64,000 nt of DNA. It comes from Closterium sp. NIES-65 (lineage: Eukaryota; Streptophyta; Zygnematophyceae; Desmidiales; Closteriaceae). Both the position numbers and the translations under genes were made by a program. The DNA lies in assembly GCA_948144175.1 (NCBI GenBank), contig CANXME010002064.1:62001-126000 (forward strand), given 5' to 3'. The notes beneath the pieces are model-generated. The model saw nothing but the letters and a program-made list of their open reading frames with translations. It searched no databases and was not told where the DNA came from. This document shows positions 41,801 to 48,612 of the stretch, one piece after another (positions within the stretch are counted from its first letter, which is position 1; each line of letters begins with the position of its first letter).

Positions 41801-43673
41801 GAGTAGGTGAGATCACTTTTGAGTAGGTGAGATCACTTTTGAGTAGGTGAGATCACTTTTGAGTAGGTGAGATCAGTGGGTTGAAGGAACTTTAGAAGGT
41901 CACAAGTGCAGCATGGGGTTGTGGTCACAAGTGCAGCATGGGGTTGTGGTCACAAGTGCAGCATGGGGTTGTGGTCACAAGTGCAGCATGGGGTTGTGGT
42001 TACAAGTGCAGCATGGGGTTGTGGTTACAAGTGCAGCATGGGGTTGTGGTCACAAGTGCAACATGCACACCAATGTACACCAATGTACACCAATGTACAC
42101 CAATGTACAGCAATGTACAGCAATGTACACCAATGTACACCAATGTACACCACCAATGTACACCAATGTACACCAATGTACACCAATGTACACCAATGTA
42201 CAGCAATGTACACCACCAATGTACACCAATGTACAGCAATGTACACCACCAATGTACACCAATGTACACCACCAATGTACACCAATGTACACCAATCTAC
42301 AGCAATTTACCCCAATACACCACCCCTGTTCGGACAACTACCATCTCTTTCCTCTCCCCCCTTTCCTCCCCTCCCCACAGTTACTCTGCGTGGCGTTTGA
42401 CCAAGAGTGGTACGACCAAGGAAACACTAACGTAAAGTGCAACCACTACGCACGCATCACTCCAGCCACACCCTCCAGCAGCCTGCAGCAGACAGCCCCA
42501 TACACAGTCGAGAGCGTGCTCATAAGCGAGCTTGAGAGCGCACAGACCTGCCAGGGGCTGTGGCAGGCCTTCAGCCTCGCCTCTCCCGCACGCTTCTTCC
42601 AGCTCAACCCCGGCCTTCCGTGCGACTCGCTGCTGCCTGACAGCCCGCTTCAAGGGAACTTTGTGACTGAGGTGAGTGCGAAGAGTGGACCAGGGTGTGT
42701 GGGAGTGACTTGTGAGTTGGTGTAACGAGGTGACTTTTGAGTCGACTCAAGTCACCCCTCCCACGCGCTTCTTTCAGCTGAACCCCGCCTTTCCGTGCGA
42801 CTCGCTGCTGCCCGACAGCCCGCTGCAGGGCAACACTGTGACTCAGGTGGGTGGGAAGCTGTTACCAGGTGGGTGGGAGTGATCTTTGAGGCCTAAAAAA
42901 TCACTTCTGTGTGATTCTCTGCTGCCAGACAGCCCCCTGCAGGGCAACACTGTGGCTCAGGTGGGTGGGAAGACTGTTACCAGGTAGGTGGGAAAGCTGT
43001 TACCAGGTGTATGGGGCCAGGTGTATGGGGCCAGGTGTATGGAATTGAACCTAGGCTTCCTCTAAATTTCCTTTCTGCACTGCAGTAGGAAGAGTGTGGA
43101 TATGACTGCGAGGTAAGTGCGTGGCAGTGTGCAGTGGTGTGTGAGTGGTTGTATGAGTGAAAGGGATTGAATATGAGCATCACGGAAACCTCGCAGCCAG
43201 AATGGTGCGAGTGTGGGGGATATTGGGGCTTCGCTTTCGATGATGCCAGGGGCCAGGGTAAGTGGTAGAGCTGGGGAGTGGAAGGGTGTGAGTGCGATGA
43301 TCCAGGTCGAATCTCTTTTCTCCTGTGACAAGGTCAAGAAGGCTGTTGCTGGCAGTAGCGTGAAGTTTTGAGATGCCACGAGTGGTCGAAAGCTAGCTTC
43401 ATATTTGATGCTTCCTTTTTAGTTTGTCTCACGCAAACCCTGTTTTCACGGAAACACAATTGGCAGGTTTGTGTGGCCGGCTTTGACTCTCGTCCTCTCT
43501 CAGGCGTGCCCTGTTCAACCAAGAGATTGTACAGTGTGAAGCGTGGCGATACGTGCGGCATGCTGGTCACTAAGAAATACAGCCGCAGCATTGAATTGTT
43601 TAGAAACCTTAATAACGGTTATGATTGTGCAGTGAGTAGATTTTGGACTGGCATGTTGCTTTGTTTGCCTTGA
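31326..43673 (+). CDS. 12-exon gene: L-type lectin x2, EGF-like x2, LysM x4 extracellular protein
   Basis: Exons proposed: 31326-31488, 31881-33560, 34133-34512, 35915-36470, 36984-37943, 38249-38416, 39036-39182, 39948-40060, 40284-40379, 41251-41346, 42381-42671, 43467-43673. All introns are GT-AG and the phases chain without conflict (phase 1 or 0), giving 1618 aa. Order: hydrophobic N-terminal segment (about residues 29-45), a Ser/Ala-rich region with beta-rich segments (55-614), two legume-lectin-type domains (615-926 and 927-1246), two Cys-rich EGF-like exons (1247-1351), and four LysM-type units (1352-1618). I see no transmembrane helix or kinase, so a secreted or wall-associated glycan binder is inferred. 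LysM binds N-acetylglucosamine polymers and L-type lectins bind sugars in known proteins. The start Met and exon 2 borders are the least certain parts. Confidence 0.75.
31881..33560 (+). CDS. exon 2: Cys/Trp-containing N-terminal region with Ser and Ala runs
   Basis: A 560-residue exon after acceptor GCCGTCACAG. It begins ESLNFLSNPSFDTSCLDTGW, like the NPSF...GW opening of plant galactose-binding jelly-roll (DUF642-like) domains, which I offer only as a possibility. A segment LSLSFFARASLC ... WGEWRVGVPC ... VALHLVIRGV looks like beta strands. Long Ser runs (AGC repeats, about 32790-33005) and Ala runs (GCA repeats, about 33210-33265) follow. It ends at CTCGCA|GTGAGT, phase 1. Low complexity limits confidence in the second half. 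Confidence 0.65.
33519..33771 (+). repeat. duplicated end of exon 2 with its splice donor
   Basis: The last 40 or so bases of exon 2 including the donor (GGACCACTGCTATCGACC ... CACTCGCAGTGA) occur at 33519-33564 and again at about 33726-33771, roughly 207 bases downstream in intron 2. The second copy has GTGAAG in place of GTGAGT. Confidence 0.88.
33853..33905. repeat. short tandem repeat, about 24-bp unit
   Basis: ACATCGTTTGTTTATCGATC is repeated twice and followed by a partial third copy in intron 2. Confidence 0.8.
34133..36470 (+). CDS. exons 3 and 4: first L-type lectin domain
   Basis: Exon 3 (34133-34512) has the front strands (FSFSTSFTFRI, GGEGLAFVMLP, LGYGRLLLP). Exon 4 (35915-36470) has SLAVEFDT, a WDRPDHHVGVNLHGS metal-loop equivalent, and the closing VGFTAATG ... 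EVLGWTFQ. These are the standard landmarks of legume lectins. The metal-binding Glu, Asp and His are present. The sugar-binding Asp that usually precedes GLAF is Glu here, and the usual Asn of the metal loop is not obvious. The intron (34513-35914) holds a donor-anchored repeat, a TIR element and a pyrimidine-rich array. The acceptor of exon 4 could be 35914, 35920 or 35923, all in frame. Confidence 0.82.
34513..34862 (+). repeat. 15-16 bp tandem array starting at the exon 3 donor
   Basis: About 20 units of the type GTACGTGTCATCTCAG start within 40 bases of the exon 3 donor (CACAG|GTACGCGCATCTC). Nearly every unit boundary reads CAG|GTACGT, so it is both acceptor-like and donor-like. Confidence 0.9.
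34911..35538. mobile_element. TIR element in intron 3 (MULE-like, non-autonomous)
   Basis: The 628-bp segment is flanked on both sides by the 9-bp direct repeat GGCGGGGAT (34901-34909 and 35539-35547); one extra C stands at 34910. Ends are TTAGTTGGAATATACGC and the reverse complement of TAAGTTGGAGTATACGC. Both subterminal regions are rich in ATACGC/AAACGC words. A 9-bp duplication is typical of Mutator-like elements. No transposase frame is present. Confidence 0.65.
35641..35875. repeat. pyrimidine minisatellite upstream of exon 4
   Basis: Units of CTCCTGCTCTCCTTG and shorter variants run for about 235 bases and end about 40 bases before the exon 4 acceptor, forming a very long polypyrimidine tract on the coding strand. 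Confidence 0.9.
36439..36533 (+). repeat. duplicated end of exon 4 with its donor
   Basis: GGTGCTGGGGTGGACGTTCC through AAGTGGGGGAGGGTGAGT occurs at about 36439 and again 56 bases later. Both copies carry the donor GG|GTGAGT. Confidence 0.9.
36984..37943 (+). CDS. exon 5: second L-type lectin domain
   Basis: A single 320-residue exon covers the whole domain: PLLTHGSTRKRFFAADL aligns with domain 1, then SFTFTYGFSMN, SHGLAFVISTH, GAYMGYGR, SVAVEWDT, NPEMGDVNSIHVGVN, MRVDYNGSSKEMLIRW, and VVGFTSA ... LSSWTFRFT. The metal-binding Glu, Asp, Asn, Asp and His are all in place. The residue before GLAF is His, not Asp, so the classical sugar site is changed. Several NXS/T sites suggest secretion. The exon starts and ends in phase 1, as domain 1 does, which fits domain duplication; domain 2 lacks the internal intron. 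Confidence 0.85.
38069..38129. repeat. AT/ACAT microsatellite
   Basis: ATATATAC-type simple sequence in intron 5. Confidence 0.85.
38249..38416 (+). CDS. exon 6: EGF-like Cys-rich module
   Basis: A 56-residue phase 1-1 exon after acceptor CCTTGATAG: DTDFCNHSPVLPCGMGTC, then CKC and a final Cys in SCFPG. The spacing suits a calcium-type EGF module, although the fold is not certain. The donor is CCCTG|GTGAGA. The last part of the exon is repeated about 123 bases downstream. Confidence 0.65.
38381..38541 (+). repeat. duplicated end of exon 6
   Basis: CCACTCACCTCACTGGCCTG to CTTCCCTGGT occurs at 38381 and 38504. The second copy reads GGTCAG, losing the consensus donor. Confidence 0.88.
38869..38930 (+). 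pseudogene. decayed upstream copy of EGF exon 7
   Basis: After an acceptor CTCACCAG the sequence matches exon 7 (AGGCCTACTCGTGTCGTCAG and on to AACCCATGCGCCCC), then loses one base (CCCCGGGGTGTG against CCCCAGGAGTGTG), which throws the EGF frame out. Offset to exon 7 is 167 bases. Confidence 0.75.
39036..39182 (+). CDS. exon 7: EGF-like module
   Basis: A phase 1-1 exon: EAYTCCQLYSNPCAPGVC, then IDDVDGSYSCLCPSPYF and a last Cys in SCSLG. The pattern C-x-x-NPC-x-x-GVC-x(n)-GSYSCxC is typical of plant EGF repeats. Donor GTAAGT at 39183. A decayed upstream copy starts at 38869. Confidence 0.8.
39361..39715. repeat. 94-bp tandem repeat, four copies
   Basis: Units start GTTGAAGCGCATGGCATGTG and end with GCGCCTAAAAAAACGCC, at about 39361, 39455, 39549 and 39643, in intron 7. 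The last copy is the most diverged. Confidence 0.9.
39948..40379 (+). CDS. exons 8 and 9: first LysM and start of the second
   Basis: Exon 8 (39948-40060) follows a long pyrimidine tract and encodes LTCPLILNTFGLTQTQFF and SENK. Exon 9 (40284-40379) gives GFQCRAPIPADTLVNV, completing a LysM with the expected TC, FGLT, N and Cys landmarks. It then opens the next unit with KCTAMYTVNY before the donor GTAAGT. Phase 0 joins both exons. The last 30 bases of exon 9 with its donor are repeated three more times at a 52-base period. Confidence 0.75.
40237..40283 (+). repeat. CTGATACCATGCT repeat abutting the exon 9 acceptor
   Basis: Four copies of CTGATACCATGCT-like text run directly into the acceptor CTGATACCAG|GG of exon 9, so the acceptor region itself has been duplicated. 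Confidence 0.8.
40350..40540 (+). repeat. 52-bp repeat of the exon 9 end with its donor, four copies
   Basis: AAATGTACAGCAATGTACAC then TGTTAATTATGTAAGTGG starts at 40350 (exon 9), 40402, 40454 and 40506. Each unit has an acceptor-like AATCACAG at its left and a GTAAGT-type donor (GTAGGT in the last), so each could act as a micro-exon. Confidence 0.92.
41011..41099. repeat. CTCAC pentamer array
   Basis: CTCACCTCAC repeats, close to perfect, lie about 30 bases before the partial copy of exon 10. Confidence 0.88.
41129..41200 (+). pseudogene. partial upstream copy of LysM exon 10
   Basis: After acceptor GTGAAACCAG the text repeats exon 10 (GGCGACACCTGTGACTCC on to AACCCCATTCTC), then diverges before any donor. 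Offset 122 bases. It cannot be spliced as a full exon. Confidence 0.75.
41251..41346 (+). CDS. exon 10: second LysM core
   Basis: A phase-0 exon of 32 codons after acceptor GTGCCTGCAG: GDTCDSINALFNTQIEPLNP, then ALSCSDGPRHGQ. With exon 9 (YTVNY) and exon 11 (LLCVAFD) it makes a full LysM, with the GDTC start and a C-V ending. Donor GGGCAG|GTGAGA opens the 20-base minisatellite. A partial copy lies upstream at 41129. Confidence 0.82.
41347..41876 (+). repeat. 20-bp minisatellite starting at the exon 10 donor, about 26 copies
   Basis: GTGAGATCACTTTTGAGTAG is repeated with almost no variation from the first base of intron 10. Every junction reads TAG|GTGAGA. Confidence 0.96.
41899..42060. repeat. 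25-bp minisatellite, about 6.5 copies
   Basis: GTCACAAGTGCAGCATGGGG followed by TTGTG, tandem, directly after the 20-bp array in intron 10. Confidence 0.93.
42061..42312. repeat. 10-bp minisatellite ACCAATGTAC, about 24 copies
   Basis: Tandem CAATGTACAC and CAATGTACAG units in intron 10. The same words make up the end of exon 9 (40350-40370). Confidence 0.93.
42381..42671 (+). CDS. exon 11: third LysM
   Basis: A 97-codon phase-0 exon after CTCCCCACAG. It finishes LysM 2 (LLCVAFD), has a Pro/Ser linker, then YTVESVLISELESAQTC, FSLASPARFFQLNPGLPC and a closing strand FVTE, continued by VCVAGF in exon 12. The YTV...QTC...LNPGLPC order is LysM-like, with an insertion between YTV and TC. Two partial copies of its end follow in the intron. 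Confidence 0.78.
42759..42960 (+). repeat. two partial copies of the exon 11 end with donors
   Basis: Copy 1 (about 42759-42847) has an acceptor-like TTCTTTCAG and keeps an open frame (LNPAFPCDSLLPDSPLQGN) up to CAG|GTGGGT. Copy 2 (about 42902-42960) is shorter and also ends CAG|GTGGGT. Confidence 0.85.
43467..43673 (+). CDS. exon 12: fourth LysM and stop
   Basis: After acceptor CAATTGGCAG it reads VCVAGFD, then LYSVKRGDTCGMLVTKKYSR and LFRNLNNGYDC, a clear LysM core, and ends at TGA 43671-43673. The unit lacks the usual closing strand. A donor-like GCA|GTGAGT at 43631 is in phase 0, so an extra exon is possible, but an AATAAA follows 62 bases past the stop, which favours this as the last exon. 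Confidence 0.68.
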   Translation, partial: VCVAGFDSRPLSGVPCSTKRLYSVKRGDTCGMLVTKKYSRSIELFRNLNNGYDCAVSRFWTGMLLCLP

Positions 43674-43734
43674 CTAGATTTGTTCTGTACAAAGCCATTG
43701 CACATTGCACATTGAATCCTACAGCAATCCCGCG

Positions 43735-43740
43735 AATAAA
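43735..43740 (+). terminator. possible poly(A) signal AATAAA
   Basis: AATAAA 62 bases past the proposed stop of the lectin/LysM gene. The motif is short and could be chance. Confidence 0.4.
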
Positions 43741-44205
43741 AGACGCACTAAAAAGAATGTCCCATCCATGTGACCTGTACATAGTGTTACAAAGCTGTTG
43801 ATGACAGCCTTTTGAACGAGTTCAAGAGATCAAAAGGGTGCATGCGAATTGCGCCCTTTGAACAGTGCGGTAGCGGCATTCGCGGCGACAGCGCACATTG
43901 TAGGACCCTCATTCGTCCCACGAGCCCGGTGTCTCCAGTTGTAGTAGTACCCTGTTCTCGGTCGGCAGAGAAAATCGAAAATTTCTGCCATGGCGGCAGG
44001 CCCCTAGATTCGTTTTGGACCAGGCTGATCCATCAGTCCTGGTACGGAAAAAAAAACGGTGACAGTCAGCGTTACCTAGGGAAAAAAACTCTGAAAGAAT
44101 CAGTGTTCATAAAAAAATTACGCTAATTGTGTAAAGCTTTGATTCTAAGCAGAATTACGAATTACATATACTTTGTGTAACATTTTTATGGTTGGTTTGG
44201 GAGTG
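43741..44205. other. 3' flank, nothing recognised
   Basis: Mixed-composition sequence. An open frame at 43812-44126 has no recognisable motif and A-rich codons at its end. Confidence 0.4.
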
Positions 44206-44600
44206 GCGAGGGAGGCAGGCGGGCTTTGGGGAGGGGCGAGGTGGGCTGGGGGAAGGGGTGAGAGAGCGACCTGGGCTAAGGGGAGAAACGGGGTGGGCTG
44301 GAGGAGAGTTGAAAGGGGGGTTTATTAGAGTGGACGAAGTGGGCTGGGGGGAGATTTGGGTGAAACACGTGGGCTGGTGGGGAAATTCGAGTGGAACACG
44401 GGGGCTGGGGGGGAAATTCGAGTGGAACACGGGGGCTGGGGGGGGGATTCGAGTGGAACACGGGGGCCGGGGGGGAAATTCGAGTGGAAAATGGGGGCGG
44501 GGGGGGGGGGGGGGGTGGGGGGTGGAAATTCGAGTGGAACACGGGGGCTGGGGGGGGAAGTTCGTGTGGAAGTGGTGTGCTGGCGGAAATCACTGTTTTA
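44206..44600. repeat. G-rich minisatellite, about 30-bp unit
   Basis: Units of GGGGCTGGGGGG plus AAATTCGAGTGGAACACG, six or more copies from about 44345, with a looser GGGGCTGGGG-type lead-in. Includes a G run near 44500. Many G4 tracts are within quadruplex distance. Confidence 0.9.
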
Positions 44601-44655
44601 CGGTTTCAGTGTTTACCCACTACAAGGCTGAGTGCTGAGCCTACAACCATACAAA

Positions 44656-44730
44656 CAGGCTGAAAAATCAGCCAAGGTATAGAAAAAAACACTGAAAAAT
44701 CAACACTGAAAAATCAGCCAAGGTACATAA
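44656..44730. repeat. short direct repeat CTGAAAAATCAGCCAAGGTA
   Basis: Two copies about 46 bases apart with an additional partial copy between them. Confidence 0.75.
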
Positions 44731-44789
44731 CAAAAAACTTTGGATTCAGCCTAACCCCTAAAAAAAAGCCTGATCTAACGCTGAATCAG

Positions 44790-45049
44790 CGTAACAAGGC
44801 TGATATCTATGGCACTGCATGGCGGGAATTTTGTTGAAGTCTGTGACACCGCTGAGCATGATTTCTTGCGCGATTTCATATCTTAGGCCTGAGGCATAGC
44901 GATCGATGTGCTCTCTCACTTGTATTGTCCTGGACGGAAACATTGCCTCGAATCTCCCATGCAGAATCGCGCACCGCGCGTCCCACGTGCGATGGGCGAC
45001 CTCGACAAAATACGATAGTACCTATGATCTGGATGGTCCCCCCCCTGCA
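44790..45049 (-). pseudogene. relic of an old gypsy-type Gag, downstream part
   Basis: The minus strand reads AHRTWDARCAILHGRFEAMF, then REHIDRYASGLRYEIAQEIM and TDFNKIPAM, with the look of a Ty3/gypsy capsid (glycine-leucine-arginine motif followed by a hydrophobic helix). It is cut at 45049 by gypsy G2 and continues on the far side at 58152. Stops and frame changes show it is dead. Confidence 0.5.
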
Positions 45050-45422
45050 TGTGAGGATCTGGGATCGAGCTCAGAAAAGATGATTCAAATTGAATTGAAT
45101 GATCACCTGGGTACAACACGAGGCTATATATAGGCTCGACAGAAGGCCTCGTAACCAGGTGTTACGCGAAGGTTCCGCGGGTCGCGAAGCGTCCCGAACA
45201 GATCCTTACCGAATTCGGTAGAAGGCAATTCGGTGGCAACCGAAAAGCCAGAATTCGGTGCACGCAACCTAGCTCGGTGCTATAACTATAATAAAATATA
45301 GGAAAACACCTAGCCTAGGAAATCAAGCAATTCATGCATGCATATGATTATCCTATGCTAGAAATAGCATGATAAAGTAGAGGCAAGCAAGCATAGCTGG
45401 CATAAGCCGTCGTACTCTCACA
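45050..45422 (-). repeat. 3' LTR of gypsy G2
   Basis: On the minus strand it begins TGTGAGAGTACGACGG after the purine run GGGGGGGACG and ends GATCCTCACA at 45050. Confidence 0.92.
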
Positions 45423-45432
45423 CGTCCCCCCC

Positions 45433-48400
45433 TCAAAGCTGGGTGGCGTGAGATACACCCTGCTTGACAAGATAGTCCTTGAGAGCACGGCGTGCGTTGC
45501 CCATATCAGCTTCTGCAACCCAACTGTCCTCAGTGGGGTCGTATCCCTTCCAGCGTATCAGGAACTCGAGGGTCTTGCCACCGCGGTGCCGATGGGTGAG
45601 AACGCGCTCGATCTCGTACTCGGGTTCATCCTGTATGAGAACAGGTGGTGGTGGCGGTAGTTGCCGTCCCTGGAACTGTTGGTTGGGGTCCTTGTAGGGC
45701 TTTAGTAGCTGGACATGGAAATCGTTGTGAAGCTTCCATGTATCTGGTAAGCGCAAGCGGAATGTAACTGGTGTCACCTGTGCCTCAACGAGAAAATGAC
45801 CACAGAAGCGAGGCCGGAGTTTGGATGGGAGGTGAGACAGGTTCAAGTTGCGCGTGTCAAGAAGCACCTGATCTCCGACTGCTACAGAGTGATCACGTCG
45901 CTGACGATCGGCATACTGCTTCTGGGAGTTCTGCATCGTGGTGAGACGTCGCTGAGTCTTCTCCCATAGCTGCCGCATGGTGGTGACGAAGTCATGTGCG
46001 GCTTGGACGTATGCCGGTGTGGTTGGCTGCTGTGGTGTGAGTGGTTCCCGTCCGTAACACAGGAAGAAAGGAGTTTTTCCTGTGGCCGCATGTGATGCGT
46101 TGTTGTAAGCGAACTCTAGGGTTGGTAACGGTGTGTCCCAGTGGCTGACGTCGTCCTTGCAAGCTGTGCGCAGTAACTGTTCAACCACTTGATTGAGTCG
46201 CTCTGTCTGTCCGTCAGTCTGGGGGTGGTATGCTGAAGACATTGTAAGGTTTGTCCCCAACAGTCCCATGAGCTCCTTCCAGAACTTACTCGTGAATTTG
46301 GGGTCTCTGTCTGAGATGAGTGTAGCGGGGATGCCGTGGATGGTGATGATGCGGTCGAAGAAGAGTCGAGCAGTTGCTTCAGCTGTAGCTGTGGCGTTGG
46401 TCGGTATGAAGTGACCCATTTTGGAGAACTTATCGATCACCACGAGGATGGAATCATGTCCCCGTGAGGTCGAAGGAAGTGCTGTGATGAAGTCGAGGCT
46501 AACGACCTGCCATGGCTGCTCCGGTACGGGTAGAGGCTGAAGTAACCCTGCTTTTTTGTGCTTGCTGCTCTTCATCCGCTGGCACGTGTCGCATGAGGTG
46601 ACGAACTGCTGCACGTCTGCTGCCATCCCGGGCCAGTAGTAATACTTCGCTATCCCTGCTAATGTCTTGTTGCTCCCGAAATGTCCCGCATAAGGTACGT
46701 CGTGAAACTCCTCCAATAGGATCTGCCGTAGCGGGGCGTAATTCGGTACCCAAATCTTTCCTGAACCCTTCCTTACAGCTAAGTCTTTCTCCCACTGTAA
46801 TAGCTTCTTGGTCTGTGCTGTAGCAATCTCTGCGTCCACGGAGTACCCATGTTGGAATAGACCCTTGAGCAGAGGGTTCATCCCGTCAAGCTGGATGCTT
46901 GCTACATGTCCGGGGCGGCTCAACGCGTCTGCCGTGTTGTGTAGCCCGGGCTTGTAGACGATGTCGTAGTGGAAGTGAGTTTCCACGGAGTCCACCCACC
47001 GCACCTGTCGTCGTGAGAGTGTCGGCTGTGACTTCAGGTATTTGAGACTGCAGTGATCGGTTTAGACTGTAGTCTTGGCTCCCTCTAGGTAACACCTCCA
47101 CGCCTTGAAGGCTATGACTATCGCTAAGGCTTCCTTGTCGTGAATGGGGTAGTTTAGTTCTGCTCCGTGTAGCTTCTTACTGAGGTAGGCGATGGGCTGC
47201 AAACCGCGTCCGTGATCCTGCATCAGTACTGCTCCGACTGCTTGGTCACTAGCGTCTGCTTCCACCACGTAGTCCTTGTCTGGATCCGGCAAGATGAGTA
47301 CTGGCGCTGTAGTCAGTGCTATCTGTAGCTGCTCCATGGCTTGCTGATGAAGGGTATCCCATTTGTAGGGCGTATCCTTTTTCAGTAGGTCGGTTAGGGG
47401 CGCTGCTATCTTAGCGTACTGCGGCACGGACCTGTTGTAGTAGTTGGCGAAGCCTAGGAACTGCTGTAACTCCTTCACGTTCTCTGGTACTTTCCACTTC
47501 TTGACGGCTTCGATCTTCCGTGGGTCCACGTGTACGCCCTCGGCACTCACCATGTGCCCGAGAAACTGCACCTTCTTCAGGGCGAAGTCGCTCTTTGACA
47601 GCTTCACGTAGAACTTGTTTTTCCGCAGGATCTCGAACACCTTCCGCAGATGCTCCACGTGCTCCTTCATGTTCTTGGAGTAGATGAGAATGTCGTCCAG
47701 GTACACCACCACGCACTCGTCCAGCAGGGGTCGTAAGATGTGATTCATCTTCGCCTGAAACGTTGCTGGTGCGTTGCAGAGTCCGAACGGCATCACCAAG
47801 TATTCGTAGGAGCCGTATCTGGTACGGAACGCTGTCTTGTGGACGGAGTTGTCTGCCATCTTGATCTGCCAGTACCTCGATCGTAGGTCCAGCTTCGAAA
47901 ATACTGTTGCTCCACGCAGTTGATCGAGTAGGTCCTCTATGCGCGGTATGGGATATTTGTTTTTGACTGTCTGTTTGTTCAGTGCGCGGTAGTCCATGCA
48001 CATCCGTAAACTACCGTCTGGCTTTGGAGTGAAGAGAACTGGTGCGCCGTAGGGAGAGGTGGATGGGCGGATCAGTTGTGTGTCCAGTAGATACTCTATC
48101 TGTTTTGTCATTTCTGTCAGTTCAGTTGGACTCAGTCGGTATGGTGCACGTGAGACGGGTTTCGCACCTGGTTCCTCCACGATCTCGTGCTCGTGGGTGC
48201 GTGCTGGAGATACGCCTGTGGGTAGGTCGTCGGGCATTATATCCTTGTACTGCTCCAAGACCTCCTCCTCTGCTGCTGCTATAACCAGTGCTAAGTAACC
48301 CGTGTTACTCTCGTTCACTGTCCGTTCGAACCGTGCCAGTGTCGTTTCAGGAACGCTCCGTGTATCCGTCAAGCTTCGCAGCTCCACTCGTTTCCCGTTG

Positions 48401-48612
48401 TTGTAGATGCACACCTTGCTGTTGACCCAATCGATCTCGGGGTTGAACTGCTTCAGGAAATCTCGCCCCAAGATAAAATCTAATCCCTTGATGTTCGTGA
48501 TCGGCAATGTCGGCTTCCACCTCAACGCCCCTATCTGCAGCTGCAGTGTTGACTTTCCGTGGATGGGAAGGTTCGTACCGTCCACCATCGTTGCTGTAAA
48601 CTGGGTTTCTTC
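45433..48612 (-). pseudogene. pol: gypsy G2 Pol: RT, RNase H, integrase, chromodomain
   Basis: Minus strand, one frame with only single stops. After the protease stop (TAA at about 48613) come the rest of protease, RT ([16 protein letters not shown] near 47700), RNase H ([14 protein letters not shown]), a TAA at about 47061 where G1 has Tyr, then integrase with the zinc region and Asp-Asp-Glu core, and a C-terminal chromodomain (FLIRWKGYDPTEDSW), ending 45433. Compared with G1 it has no frameshift. Gly-to-Arg in LRSRYW departs from the usual LRSGYW of RT. Confidence 0.9.

Noticed and set aside
41347..42312. Regular short repeats that might suggest a CRISPR array
   Set aside because: Units are directly abutting with no spacers, and they lie in an intron of a eukaryotic gene. 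They are minisatellites.
41906..42400. Open frames with HQCTPMYTNV or VYIGVHWCTL repeats
   Set aside because: They are translations of the 10-bp intron 10 minisatellite and cross no plausible coding exon except where exon 11 begins.
31326..43673. A receptor kinase ending in LysM or lectin domains
   Set aside because: No transmembrane helix or kinase motif was found after exon 12. The stop and an AATAAA follow at once.
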